From Bacteroidales bacterium UBA3754 (lineage in GTDB: Bacteria > Bacteroidota > Bacteroidia > Bacteroidales > UBA1715), in assembly GCA_002371705.1 (NCBI GenBank), contig DFGI01000092.1, positions 1 to 28,200 on the forward strand: 28,200 bases of DNA, in the 5' to 3' direction. The translations under genes were made by a program, and so were the position numbers. Below, one piece after another: positions 8,450 to 16,824 of the stretch (position 1 is the stretch's first letter; each line of letters opens with the position of its first letter). The notes beneath the pieces were generated by a model, which saw only the letters and a list, made by a program, of their open reading frames with translations, was not told the origin of the DNA and ran no database searches.

Positions 8450-9496
8450 CTATCTTAAACTCATAGCATTCAACATATTGCCATACACAGTGTTCAATGC
8501 CGACAAATTCTGACTTAATTTAGAAATTTCAGCTTTGTATTGAGCAACATCGTTTGCTGTTGATTGCAAATCAGCCATAATTGAATTAATACCAGAAGTA
8601 ATTTCTTCAGTAGCATTCAGGTTCTTGCTTGAATTTTGTAATTGCAATTCATAAACAGCATTCAACGCAGAAAGATTCTTCGTCAATGCTTCCTGTTGTT
8701 CAGCTTGAGCTTTTGAACTATTACCTATAGTAGAGAAGTTTGCATTCAAATTCTCCAACATTTGTTGATAGCTTTGACCTGATGTGGAAATAATACCAGC
8801 TGTTTGCTCTGCAGAAGAAGCAATCAATTGAGAAGATTTGCTACCTGATTCTGCGATAGAATTTGCAGCTTGCTGTGCCGATGTTGCAATGCTGTCAACT
8901 GAATGAGACAATTTTTCTGCAGAAGCGTTGAATGCGCCCGACAATGAAGAAACAGAGCCTGAAGCATTGTTAATATTTTCCACATACGAATTAGTAGCGA
9001 CAGCAGCATTTGAAATATCGTTCATATTAGTAACATTGTTATTCAATGCTTCCAAATTAGAACCTAATCTTTCAAACAATTCTGGACCTAATTTACCTTG
9101 TTCCAACAATTCATCGAATTTTTCAAGTGCCGTTCCGCCTTGCTTTCCAGAACCGCCACCAACACCACCTTCAATTTTTCCAGACAATTTATCTTTCAAA
9201 AATGTTGTCAACGGAGTAGTATCTTGAATACCTTCGATTTCCTCACCTTCTGGAGTTGGGATCAATTCCGGATATACCAACGTCCAATCGATTTCAGCAT
9301 GAACCGGTTCAAAAGCAGAGAAGAAGAAAATGACTGCCTCTGTCAACAAACCTACAACCAACATAGGACCTGCACCAGGATAGTGTTGGATTTTAAACAA
9401 CGCACCAACCATTACGACAGAAGCTCCCCAACCATAGACTTTCGCCATAAATTTTTTCCAGCCATCGGTTTCTACTAATTCTGAAATACTCATCAT
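8450..9496 (-). CDS. gldL: Type IX secretion system motor protein GldL/PorL, long C-terminal tail
   Basis: GldL/PorL is the inner-membrane proton-powered rotor/stator partner of GldM. The N-terminus (MMSISELVETDGWKKFMAKV) leads into two transmembrane helices at about 21-37 and 45-62. Helix 2 contains Glu53 in GLLTEAVIFF, matching the conserved intramembrane glutamate (Glu49 of F. johnsoniae GldL). The helices are followed by AFEPVHAEIDWTLVYPEL, a family hallmark. The protein is 348 residues, well above the F. johnsoniae homologue (about 215) and nearer P. gingivalis PorL. The extra length is a Gly-rich hinge (about 111-120) and a Ser/Ala/Asn/Gln-rich cytoplasmic heptad-like region (about 150-348), probably coiled coil. 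It lies 55 bp downstream of gldK. Confidence 0.95.
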   Translation of the reverse strand: MMSISELVETDGWKKFMAKVYGWGASVVMVGALFKIQHYPGAGPMLVVGLLTEAVIFFFSAFEPVHAEIDWTLVYPELIPTPEGEEIEGIQDTTPLTTFLKDKLSGKIEGGVGGGSGKQGGTALEKFDELLEQGKLGPELFERLGSNLEALNNNVTNMNDISNAAVATNSYVENINNASGSVSSLSGAFNASAEKLSHSVDSIATSAQQAANSIAESGSKSSQLIASSAEQTAGIISTSGQSYQQMLENLNANFSTIGNSSKAQAEQQEALTKNLSALNAVYELQLQNSSKNLNATEEITSGINSIMADLQSTANDVAQYKAEISKLSQNLSALNTVYGNMLNAMSLR

Positions 9497-9551
9497 AACC
9501 TTTAAAGAATTTAAATTTTAATGTTTGAATTTATTATTAATGTGTAAATTT

Positions 9552-10955
9552 TTAATATACCTGAGAATCTTGTGAATCAACTCCGAACGAACGTCCCAAA
9601 TATGTTTGTACACATCTGAAACCGATATAACTCTTTGCTGAATCTTGATATTCATACGTTCTTGAGCTACATTGCATATAGTAAGCGATGTCTTTCCAAG
9701 AACCACCACGAACAACTTTTCTCTTCAACACGATTGGATCATCGTCCAAGGCGCTATAGTAATTGTCAGTGTTCATGTCGCCCGTAAAACTATATGCACT
9801 TTCGTCAAATGCTGTTTGCGTCCATTCAGCAACGTTACCTGCCATATCATACAAGCCCCATTCGTTTGGTTCATAGTGGGCAACAATCACTGTTTGAATA
9901 CCACCATCATCAGTATAGTTACCACGAAGTGGTTTAAAGTTAGCGATGAAACAGCCTAAGTAGTTTCTTGTATAGTTACCACCCCAAGGATATGGAGATG
10001 ATTCCAAACCGCCTCTTGCTGCATATTCCCATTCTGTTTCAGACGGCAAACGATAATCGTTTACAATAACTTTCTTCATACTTCTCAAGAAACCATTTTT
10101 CAATTGAGTTCTCCATATACTGAAAGCCACTGCTTGCTTCCAAGACACGCCAACTACAGGATAGTGGTCGTATGCAGGATGCCAGAAATACATTGCCGAC
10201 ATTGGGTCGTTGTACGAATAAGTGTAGTCACTTACCCAACACAATGTATCTGGATACACATTGATTTCTTCTTTTACAATATATGAAGATCTATCTTTAA
10301 TTGCTTGTCTTGTTCCATCGGCACGAAGAACTTCACCTTCGTATTTACCTGTTTTGTAGTTGTACGCACGGTTTTCTTTACCATTCACTTTATGTTTTTC
10401 AGCTGCCTGCTTGAAATCCATCCAATAATATGTAAAGTTCATACGACGAGCATCCAACTCATGCTTCTTATAGAAACGTTCGTCGCCTTGAAGGAAGAAT
10501 GACAGCAACGCCTCACGGTTTTCCGCTTCGTTCCAATCAATAGGCTTCGACCAGTCTATATATTGTTCGTCATCATCCAAATCTTCACCAAATTCATTAA
10601 CAGTAACGAACAAATCTTCCTTACCAGCATCTTCTTTCAATGTTACGTAAGCAAGAGAGTCGCGAACCCAGTCCACGAACTGACGATACTCATTGTTGGT
10701 GATTTCCGTTTCATCCATCCAGAATGACTGAACTGAAACGGTTCGGTTTTGAGCGGTGTTCGCCCAAGCTACATCCTGGTCACTTGGACCAACATTTAAA
10801 CTTCCTTGTGGAATAAACAACATTCCAAATGGAACTTCATTATTCCATACTGGTCTTGTTTGCGTACCAGACAACTCGCCACTTTGATAACTTGATGAGC
10901 AACTTACCATCAAGGCGACAACTGAACTAAAGAACAATAACTTTTTCATATGCAT
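9552..10955 (-). CDS. gldK: Type IX secretion system ring lipoprotein GldK/PorK
   Basis: GldK/PorK is an outer-membrane lipoprotein that forms the T9SS ring with GldN/PorN. The 467-residue sequence has a lipoprotein signal with lipobox MVSC (Cys19). It contains an FGE-sulfatase-fold domain over most of the rest: PVVGVSWKQAVAFSIWR, RLPSETEWEYAARGG, YPWGG, NEWGLYDMAGNVAEWTQ, VVRGGSWKD and YIGFRCV. In GldK this fold is structural as far as known. The start is ambiguous: ATG 10955 gives MHMKKLLFF, while ATG 10949 gives the more usual MKKLLFF signal peptide. It lies 44 bp downstream of the porP-like gene and 55 bp upstream of gldL. Confidence 0.95.
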   Translation of the reverse strand: MHMKKLLFFSSVVALMVSCSSSYQSGELSGTQTRPVWNNEVPFGMLFIPQGSLNVGPSDQDVAWANTAQNRTVSVQSFWMDETEITNNEYRQFVDWVRDSLAYVTLKEDAGKEDLFVTVNEFGEDLDDDEQYIDWSKPIDWNEAENREALLSFFLQGDERFYKKHELDARRMNFTYYWMDFKQAAEKHKVNGKENRAYNYKTGKYEGEVLRADGTRQAIKDRSSYIVKEEINVYPDTLCWVSDYTYSYNDPMSAMYFWHPAYDHYPVVGVSWKQAVAFSIWRTQLKNGFLRSMKKVIVNDYRLPSETEWEYAARGGLESSPYPWGGNYTRNYLGCFIANFKPLRGNYTDDGGIQTVIVAHYEPNEWGLYDMAGNVAEWTQTAFDESAYSFTGDMNTDNYYSALDDDPIVLKRKVVRGGSWKDIAYYMQCSSRTYEYQDSAKSYIGFRCVQTYLGRSFGVDSQDSQVY

Positions 10956-10999
10956 TCATATTAAAATAATTCGCAAGTTAATAGTTTTTTCTTAATTTC

Positions 11000-11974
11000 C
11001 TACAAAAATCTTACACTTTTATACGTTTTATTTTCCTTCTCCACGAACAAATTGAAATCGTAAGACACCATAACTTCAAGATTACCAGCACTTTCGCCGC
11101 CCAATTTTGATGTCACAATATCATAAGAAAAAATTGTTCGCAAACCATCGAATTTTGAGCCATCCTTGAATTGTACCCCCACATTTAACGAAATATCATG
11201 GCTACTTGTATATGATAAACCACCTATAATAAAGTTATCATACACTGCCCTACAATCAAAACTTGCCTGAACATCGGAGAATGTCGTTTTTATAGTCATA
11301 GCAGGGTACAACGTCCATTTGGGACTGGTTGTTTGATATTCATAACCACACGACAACCAATAATGTCGTTTCAGATAGTCAACTTTTCCCGCATCTGGTT
11401 TGAGTGCTGGTTCATTCAACTCTGTGATAGCCGCCGCGGCATACAGTCCACCGCGATGGTAGAACAAGCCAAATCCCAACAACAAATTAGAAAACCGTTC
11501 TTGTGACGCCACGGTTGTTTCCACAAAATTATCGGACGAACCATCGGGGTACACAGCCTCGCTCAAGTCCCAACCTACAGAATTTAATCCTGCGCTCAAA
11601 CCTAAGCCTAACGTACCAGCCCCTAATTCCAATTGATATGCGTAGTTAAGTTTTGCAGACACTCGTTTTTCGAAGCCTTCTTTTGTTTGTATAACCGACA
11701 ATCCCACACCGCTTTTCACACTTTTAATGGGCATTGACACATCAAACCACGTAGAAGCAGGTCCTGATTTGTCCTCAAATCCCATATATTGCTTCCGCAT
11801 AACCAAACTTGCAGAACCAAAATCATATGCGCCACAAATCGCTGGATTGTACGACGATTGATGGAAGGCATATAATGTGCTTCTAGGGTTGAGTTGTGCA
11901 AAAGCATCTGTGAAAATTAAAAATACACAGACACTCACAAAGATTTTTCGTATCAATGAAAACAATCTTTCCAT
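11000..11974 (-). CDS. porP: PorP/SprF family type IX secretion outer-membrane protein
   Basis: This family forms 14-stranded outer-membrane barrels. PorP associates with the T9SS ring, and SprF-type paralogues help particular substrates such as SprB reach the surface. The 324-residue protein has a signal peptide ending TDAFAQ. The family start LNPRSTLYAFHQSSYNPAICG follows (compare the usual Q..YNPA.AG), then alternating amphipathic strands and GGLSYTSSHDISLNVGVQF. Its place as first gene of the gldKLMN operon matches P. gingivalis porP. The 123-bp leader to the next upstream gene holds a weak TATGTTTT -7-like element but no matching -33 box. Confidence 0.93.
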   Translation of the reverse strand: MERLFSLIRKIFVSVCVFLIFTDAFAQLNPRSTLYAFHQSSYNPAICGAYDFGSASLVMRKQYMGFEDKSGPASTWFDVSMPIKSVKSGVGLSVIQTKEGFEKRVSAKLNYAYQLELGAGTLGLGLSAGLNSVGWDLSEAVYPDGSSDNFVETTVASQERFSNLLLGFGLFYHRGGLYAAAAITELNEPALKPDAGKVDYLKRHYWLSCGYEYQTTSPKWTLYPAMTIKTTFSDVQASFDCRAVYDNFIIGGLSYTSSHDISLNVGVQFKDGSKFDGLRTIFSYDIVTSKLGGESAGNLEVMVSYDFNLFVEKENKTYKSVRFL

Positions 11975-12064
11975 TTGTCGGAAACCTACTCCTTGAAATT
12001 TGTGCGTAAAGAAAACATATTTTTTTTACGAATGCAAGACTTTTGCAAAAATCCTTTACTTGTC

Positions 12065-12083
12065 ATACATTATAATAATGTAT
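12065..12083 (-). terminator. AT-rich hairpin after the yqeY-like gene, weak terminator candidate
   Basis: An 8-bp perfect inverted repeat (ATACATTA/TAATGTAT, 3-base loop) begins about 15 bp downstream of the yqeY stop on the minus strand. It is AT-rich and not followed by a T-run, so transcription may well read through into porP. It may be only a base-composition effect. Confidence 0.25.
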
Positions 12084-12097
12084 ATACAACGTTAAAA

Positions 12098-12544
12098 TTA
12101 TGCCAATATTTTCTTAACGACATCGGAAATTGATTTTCCATCAGCAGTACCAGCAAGTTTTTTACTCGCGATACCCATAACTTTTCCCATATCTTTCATT
12201 GAAGTAGCCTGTACTTCAGTAACAATGGCACGAATAGCTGTTTCCAGTTCTTCGGGTGTCAATTGTTTTGGCAAATACATTGAAAGCACATCAGCTTCGC
12301 CATTTTCTTTATCCGCCAAATCTTGCCGGTTGTTTGCTGAGTATTCCGCAGCTGAGTCGCGGCGCTGTTTTATTAATTTTTGAACAATCTTCAACTCATC
12401 TTCGTCGGAGATTTCGGCAGCGCCAGTTTCCGATTTTGCGAGAATAAACGCTGTCTTCAATGCACGTAATGCATCCAATTTACCTTTGTCCTGATTTTTC
12501 ATTGCTGCCATCAAGTCAACAGCAACTTGTTTCGTTAATTTCAT
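12098..12544 (-). CDS. GatB/YqeY domain-containing protein
   Basis: A 148-residue stand-alone YqeY protein. The fold is that of the tail domain of the GatB subunit of Asp/Glu-tRNA amidotransferase. The isolated protein's role is not established; tRNA-linked functions are suggested for the family. Visible family features are the N-terminal helix pair with LDALRALKTAFILAKSE, KLIKQRRDSAAEY, YLPKQLTPEELE, and the C-terminal MKDMGKVMGIASKKLAGTAD with the DGKSISDVVKKIL ending. It is full length for the family and probably cytoplasmic. It is 5 bp downstream of the LptF/G gene and last in the rsmI-like/START/lptF unit. Confidence 0.92.
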   Translation of the reverse strand: MKLTKQVAVDLMAAMKNQDKGKLDALRALKTAFILAKSETGAAEISDEDELKIVQKLIKQRRDSAAEYSANNRQDLADKENGEADVLSMYLPKQLTPEELETAIRAIVTEVQATSMKDMGKVMGIASKKLAGTADGKSISDVVKKILA

Positions 12545-12549
12545 ATCAT

Positions 12550-13992
12550 TTAATTATTTAGGTTTTGTTTTTTAGCAAGTAATTTCGATGAAATTTCGTG
12601 TAAGAATGGTTTCAACGATGGCAACGACTTGTCTTTAATCGCCAAATTCGTCAAATAAACACCAATAATGAGAATAATTACAACAGGGAACCACATTCCC
12701 ACCCAAGTGCTTATGGAAGCCGCTTTTACGCTTTTCTCCCCTATCATTGTCAACACATAATATAATAGGTAAAAAATAAAAGAGAAAATCACTGGCACAC
12801 CGAAGCCTCCTTTTTTTACCAAAGCGCCAAACGGTGCACCCACGAAAAACATTATCATACAAGCGAATCCAAGTACGAACTTTCTATGCCATTCTATCCG
12901 CAACTTGTTGATTGATTTTGCTTGGTCAACATTATTATCAATCGCGGCAATCACAAACGATTGTGAAGAACGGGCAACATTCAATGCCTTCAGCACAATA
13001 GATTCTTTTTCGGTAGGAGACAATTTTGTCATAATCGTATCCATCGAAACCGATTCGCCTTTATTTTTTTCAGCCTTCGATTTACATATATTATTAATAA
13101 AAAACTGATTAAAAACCCTATCGTTATGATCCTTAAAATTGAGCGTCAAGGAATCTATCATATAATCGAGCTGCATCACATTCTGCATCTGAGAATTATG
13201 CTTAAACAAATCAACATTTGTACGACTAAACGCATAATCCTCCAATTCAAACAAAACCTGCTGTTTATCAAACGAATACTGACGGAATGGGCGGCGTTCC
13301 CTATACACAGCCGGATCGCTCCTATCAATCACATCCTCATAGGATTTTCCGTGGAACAACGTTAGGACAAGCGCTTGTTTATCGTCGGTGACTTTCATTG
13401 TTGCCGAATCGGCAATTATCACGCTTGTGTTTCCTGCACTGGTACGATGATCATATATCATCACATCGTACATCATATTGGTAGCCGTATTTTTTGACGA
13501 AATTTTAAGCCTAACCTGTTCAATTCCATCGAAAAAGACACCTTCCTTAATATTCATTTCAGGCCGTTGGTTGCGGACATCGAACATAAGTGACCACAGC
13601 CGCAAATTCGAATACGGCAGGACATTGTTTGCGTAGATAAACGAGCCAAACATAAGAATCACGTTGAAAATAATCAACGGTCGCATAATTCTTCCAAGCG
13701 AAACGCCTGCCGACTTTATAGCAATCAGTTCATTGGTGTCGCCCATACTACCATACGCAAAAATTGACGCGCACAACACCGAAAGTGGCAACGACATCTG
13801 CAAGAGCCCCATTGCCGCAAAGCAAAACAATTCCAAAATAACTTTCAGTTCAAGCCCCTTACCCACCAAATCATCGATATAGCGCCACAAGAACTGCATT
13901 AGCAGGAGAAATGTTGTAACAAAAAAAGTGAGCAACAACGGTAACAAATACGACCGTAAAATAAAAATATCCAGTTTTTTAATTCCCAACAT
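12550..13992 (-). CDS. LptF/LptG family LPS export permease (YjgP/YjgQ)
   Basis: A permease subunit of the LptB2FG ABC transporter, which extracts lipopolysaccharide from the inner membrane for export. It is 480 residues long. The N-terminus MLGIKKLDIFILRSYLLPLL with helix FFVTTFLLLMQFLWRYIDDL is typical. Three N-terminal transmembrane helices (up to about residue 125) are followed by a periplasmic beta-jellyroll segment (about 130-350). Three C-terminal helices follow, starting FVLGFACMIMFFVGAPFGALVKKGGFG, a strong family signature. It cannot be assigned to LptF or LptG by eye. It starts 2 bp after the START-like gene stop. LPS export is relevant here because many T9SS substrates become anchored to A-LPS in Bacteroidetes. 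Confidence 0.92.
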   Translation of the reverse strand: MLGIKKLDIFILRSYLLPLLLTFFVTTFLLLMQFLWRYIDDLVGKGLELKVILELFCFAAMGLLQMSLPLSVLCASIFAYGSMGDTNELIAIKSAGVSLGRIMRPLIIFNVILMFGSFIYANNVLPYSNLRLWSLMFDVRNQRPEMNIKEGVFFDGIEQVRLKISSKNTATNMMYDVMIYDHRTSAGNTSVIIADSATMKVTDDKQALVLTLFHGKSYEDVIDRSDPAVYRERRPFRQYSFDKQQVLFELEDYAFSRTNVDLFKHNSQMQNVMQLDYMIDSLTLNFKDHNDRVFNQFFINNICKSKAEKNKGESVSMDTIMTKLSPTEKESIVLKALNVARSSQSFVIAAIDNNVDQAKSINKLRIEWHRKFVLGFACMIMFFVGAPFGALVKKGGFGVPVIFSFIFYLLYYVLTMIGEKSVKAASISTWVGMWFPVVIILIIGVYLTNLAIKDKSLPSLKPFLHEISSKLLAKKQNLNN

Positions 13993-13994
13993 CG

Positions 13995-14375
13995 CTACGC
14001 AGCTAAAATTCGTTTCAACCCTTCAATCTGGAATGTCCAAAGCCGCACAACGTCGTCGTATTCCTCTTCTTCAGAAAAATCTACAATTTTCAAAGTCAAC
14101 ATTCGAGACATTTCATTTTGCTGTATTCTAAATTCAAAGTAATCATCCTCGTCATCGTCTTCCCAACGAAATCGAATATACTGATTTTCAACAGATTCCA
14201 ACACAATAGCGCGAGTAATTTCTTTTTGCCATAAAAAAGAAAAAATCACACCATCGTCGCTTGCCGCGGCATCGGCGAACCAAGTGGCAAGTCCATCGGG
14301 AGTTGCTATACGCTTATACAACACCCGTGGCATTGTATTCATTTCAAATTCCAATTCTATTTTCTTTTTTGCCAT
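13995..14375 (-). CDS. START-like (SRPBCC fold) domain protein
   Basis: A small acidic protein of 126 residues with the look of the Bacteroidetes START-like/AHSA1-type helix-grip fold. There is an initial strand (KKIELEFEMN), a helix with RIATPDGLATWFADAA, and beta strands rich in Trp/Phe (FRWEDDDEDDYFEFRI). A long C-terminal helix (VVRLWTFQIEGLKRILAA) would line the ligand pocket. No catalytic motif is recognised and the ligand is unknown. There is no signal peptide. Translational coupling to the lptF/G-like gene (2-bp gap) suggests joint expression, perhaps a lipid-related role, but that is inference. Confidence 0.85.
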   Translation of the reverse strand: MAKKKIELEFEMNTMPRVLYKRIATPDGLATWFADAAASDDGVIFSFLWQKEITRAIVLESVENQYIRFRWEDDDEDDYFEFRIQQNEMSRMLTLKIVDFSEEEEYDDVVRLWTFQIEGLKRILAA

Positions 14376-14428
14376 ACCTTACATTCTCCAGCATTGCAAG
14401 ATACATCTTTTTCCGCATTTTATTGCAA

Positions 14429-15142
14429 TCAGAAGATTAAAAATATTGTCGGTCGCTTTTGTATGGCTGGAATTTCTTTTTTCCATTCAGCAATCGTCTT
14501 CGTTTTTATAAACTCAGAGGGCAGGGTAATATCGGTTGCAACACACAGTTTTGTGGTTGGGCGAAGAACCGCCAACAAATCAGAGAGCAATTGTTCGTTG
14601 CGATACGGTGTTTCCATAAAAATCTGTGTTTGTCCCGTTCGTTGGGCGATAGATTCCCACGTTGTCAGCATTTTTTTACGTTCTCCTTTTATTGGCACAT
14701 ACCCGTGAAACGCAAAATTCTGTCCGTTAAAGCCTGAGGCAATCAAAGCCATAATTATGGAATTGGGGCCAACCAAAGGGACCACCTGAACATTTTTTTT
14801 ATGTGCTTGAGCGACTATCAAATTGCCTGGGTCAGCAATACAAGGCATTCCAGCTTCACTGATAATTCCCATATCGTGTCCGTTGAACAACGGTTGCATC
14901 ATTTCGTCAAGTTTTCCGGAAGGAGCATGTTTGTTTATTTCAAAAAACTCAAGTTCCTCTATGCGAATTGTCGGACAAACTTTTTTAATAAATCTTCGCG
15001 CTGTACGTGTATTTTCGACTATGAAATAGCGAATTGTTTGAATCGCATTCAAATTAAACGGCGGAAACAACCGTTCAGAGGTTTGTTCTCCCATTTCAGA
15101 AGGAATTAAGTATAAAGTTCCGTTCATATCATTTTTTTTCAT
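14429..15142 (-). CDS. RsmI-like SAM-dependent methyltransferase (tetrapyrrole methylase fold)
   Basis: A 237-residue protein of the tetrapyrrole/RsmI methylase fold. Recognisable RsmI-type segments are TLYLIPSEMG near the start, the RTARRFIKK segment, GIISEAGMPCIADPGN, the SAM-pocket segment VPLVGPNSIIMALIASGFNG, FHGYVPIKGERKK, and METPYRNEQL. RsmI methylates the 2'-OH of C1402 in 16S rRNA. This shorter form lacks the usual GNLGD start and SDAGTP motif, and in Bacteroidetes it often coexists with a full RsmI (from memory), so its substrate is uncertain. Internal Met6 (15127) is an alternative start. It is first in a minus-strand unit, 53 bp before the START-like gene, and is divergent from plsC. 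Confidence 0.85.
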   Translation of the reverse strand: MKKNDMNGTLYLIPSEMGEQTSERLFPPFNLNAIQTIRYFIVENTRTARRFIKKVCPTIRIEELEFFEINKHAPSGKLDEMMQPLFNGHDMGIISEAGMPCIADPGNLIVAQAHKKNVQVVPLVGPNSIIMALIASGFNGQNFAFHGYVPIKGERKKMLTTWESIAQRTGQTQIFMETPYRNEQLLSDLLAVLRPTTKLCVATDITLPSEFIKTKTIAEWKKEIPAIQKRPTIFLIF

Positions 15143-15205
15143 TTACTTTGTAAAAATAAATGTTTACTTAGAATACAAGCATAAAATATAGTAAAAACTC
15201 TACCA

Positions 15206-15901
15206 ATGATAATTATAAACCTCATACAACTTGTACTTTTAGCGCTTTGGACGCTTATTTTCGTATATATCATTTCGTCGCTTCTACCTTCGAAAGTTGC
15301 CTTGTGGCTAACTGTATATTTGTGGTCGCCATTAATGGCGATTATTGCGATGAGCCGTATAAAAGCAATAGGTAGGGAGAAATTAGATCCGAACAAATCG
15401 TATATTTTTATGGCGAACCACGCATCATACTTCGACATACCTTGTATTTTCTGGGGTTCCCGTCGAATGTTGCATTTTCTTGCCAAAGAAGAATTGAAAC
15501 ATAATATTTTCACAGGATTTGCGCTGCGAAAACTCCAGATGGTTTTTATAGAACGTGGGAACGCCCAAAAATCAGCATCAAGCATGCGCCATGTGGTAGA
15601 AATGGTTTCCCAGGGAATGGACATTGCAATTTTTCCCGAAGGCACACGCACACGCACAGGCGAATTAGGTGTGTTCAAGAAAGGAGGATTCAAATTGGCG
15701 ATTAACTCACAAGTGGAGATTGTTCCCGTCACCATAAAACATTCAGCTGAAGCATGGTCACGTTCAAACCTTCGTTTTAGACCGACCACGGTAATTGTTC
15801 ATTTCAGCGACCCCATATCAGTTGAAGGATTACAAGAAAGCGACGCACCGAAACTTGCTTCGCAAGTGGCTGAAATCATTAAAGAAGAATTGAAGAGATA
15901 G
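15206..15901 (+). CDS. plsC: 1-acyl-sn-glycerol-3-phosphate acyltransferase (PlsC)
   Basis: PlsC acylates lysophosphatidic acid to phosphatidic acid at the inner membrane, a core phospholipid step. The 231-residue protein has one or two N-terminal transmembrane helices (about 5-50). The catalytic HX4D motif follows as NHASYFD (His72, Asp77), then the glycerol-phosphate-binding FPEGTRTRTG motif (143-152), then VPVTIKHS. The length is normal. It is on the plus strand, alone, 63 bp from the divergent rsmI-like gene. Its stop lies 4 bp from the stop of the convergent LytTR gene. Confidence 0.95.
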   Translation: MIIINLIQLVLLALWTLIFVYIISSLLPSKVALWLTVYLWSPLMAIIAMSRIKAIGREKLDPNKSYIFMANHASYFDIPCIFWGSRRMLHFLAKEELKHNIFTGFALRKLQMVFIERGNAQKSASSMRHVVEMVSQGMDIAIFPEGTRTRTGELGVFKKGGFKLAINSQVEIVPVTIKHSAEAWSRSNLRFRPTTVIVHFSDPISVEGLQESDAPKLASQVAEIIKEELKR

Positions 15902-15914
15902 TTACTCATCTCTT
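15893..15914. terminator. Hairpin spanning both convergent stop codons (possible terminator)
   Basis: AAGAGAT (15893-15899) pairs with ATCTCTT (15908-15914) around an 8-base loop. It covers the stop codon of plsC and that of the LytTR regulator. It has no T-run on either side, so terminator activity is only possible, not shown. Confidence 0.3.
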
Positions 15915-16811
15915 ACACGCATATTGTGTAAAAGCGATAGTGGTTTCTTCCTTATACGTTTTTGATACAGGAATCACTTTTATTGGTTGCACATCAAGTT
16001 CGATTATCAAACCGTCCTGTCCTTTACGCAACGCAACAGCATGGTCGAAATTCACCATATATGAGCGGTGGCAACGGAATAACGTTGTGTTTTTCAGATT
16101 ATCTTCAAGATGTTTCAAGGAATTTCGAAGCAGGAAGTCGGAAATTTTACCCTGATTTTGATATTTTATAATCACATAATTATCAGCAGCTTCAATCCAA
16201 ATCACATGTTCTGACTTAACCGAGAATCGTGTCTCGCCTTTTTCGTCGCTGAATTGAATTACCGAAGGCTGATCGAACAAGAATTGTGGCGGTGTATCCT
16301 GATATTGCTTCTGCAATGCCTCCAAGTCTTTTTTCTTCTTGGTGAGCGCCAAATACAACCACGACAACATTGTTGGAATCAGTAGCACAAACGAGATTGT
16401 GAAAAAGGCACTCCAAAAGAAATCAACAATCTGAGAGCCATCCTGTATCTGCGCTGTTTCAGGCATGAGGAATTTAACTATCAGCGTGTAAATTATCGCC
16501 ATTGCCGACACTTCACTGAAAATCCAAACAGCATATACCCAATAAAACATTCTATGCAGTTTAGCATAGTGAAACAATAAAATTCGACTTATCACTGTCA
16601 CTACAAAGCCCACAAACACTGCTCCGCACGACCATAAGAAATACTCCAAGGTTTGCACATTGTTTCCCCATGTTTCGGATGCGAATGGTTTGTATATATT
16701 AATGAACAGCAACGCAAAAATCGTAGAAAAGAGCACTTGACTCGCAATACCCGACTTTTGTTTTAGGTAATCAGGGATTTCCTTTTGTTGTTGAAATTCG
16801 ATTAGTCTCAT
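15906..16811 (-). CDS. Membrane-anchored LytTR-family transcriptional regulator
   Basis: Four predicted transmembrane helices fill the N-terminal half (segments beginning QVLFSTIFALLF, LEYFLWSCGAVF, MFYWVYAVWIFS and VDFFWSAFFTIS). A LytTR DNA-binding domain makes up the last 100 residues: VIWIEAADNYVIIKYQ, LLRNSLKHLEDNL and FRCHRSYMVNFDHAV. There is no receiver domain. Such proteins probably sense at the membrane and bind DNA directly; the signal and targets are unknown. I start it at ATG 16811 (MRLIEFQQQ, 301 residues). A longer reading from TTG 16835 would begin upstream of the -7 box of its own promoter, so it is unlikely. It converges on plsC and diverges from the CAP lipoprotein gene. 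Confidence 0.9.
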   Translation of the reverse strand: MRLIEFQQQKEIPDYLKQKSGIASQVLFSTIFALLFINIYKPFASETWGNNVQTLEYFLWSCGAVFVGFVVTVISRILLFHYAKLHRMFYWVYAVWIFSEVSAMAIIYTLIVKFLMPETAQIQDGSQIVDFFWSAFFTISFVLLIPTMLSWLYLALTKKKKDLEALQKQYQDTPPQFLFDQPSVIQFSDEKGETRFSVKSEHVIWIEAADNYVIIKYQNQGKISDFLLRNSLKHLEDNLKNTTLFRCHRSYMVNFDHAVALRKGQDGLIIELDVQPIKVIPVSKTYKEETTIAFTQYACKR

Positions 16812-16824
16812 AGCAAAATTTGCA

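Noticed and set aside
9552..10955. GldK as an active formylglycine-generating enzyme or sulfatase-modifying enzyme
   Set aside because: It has the FGE fold, but its lipoprotein signal and its place in the gldKLMN operon identify it as the structural T9SS ring protein.
12033..12050. TGCAA/TTGCA hairpin and TTTTGCAAAA palindrome upstream of porP
   Set aside because: Short and AT-rich with no T-tract or promoter spacing; not enough to call a terminator or operator.
15139..15789. 216-codon minus-strand open frame opposite plsC
   Set aside because: PlsC on the plus strand has its full motif set (HX4D, FPEGTR); the antisense frame has no recognisable features.
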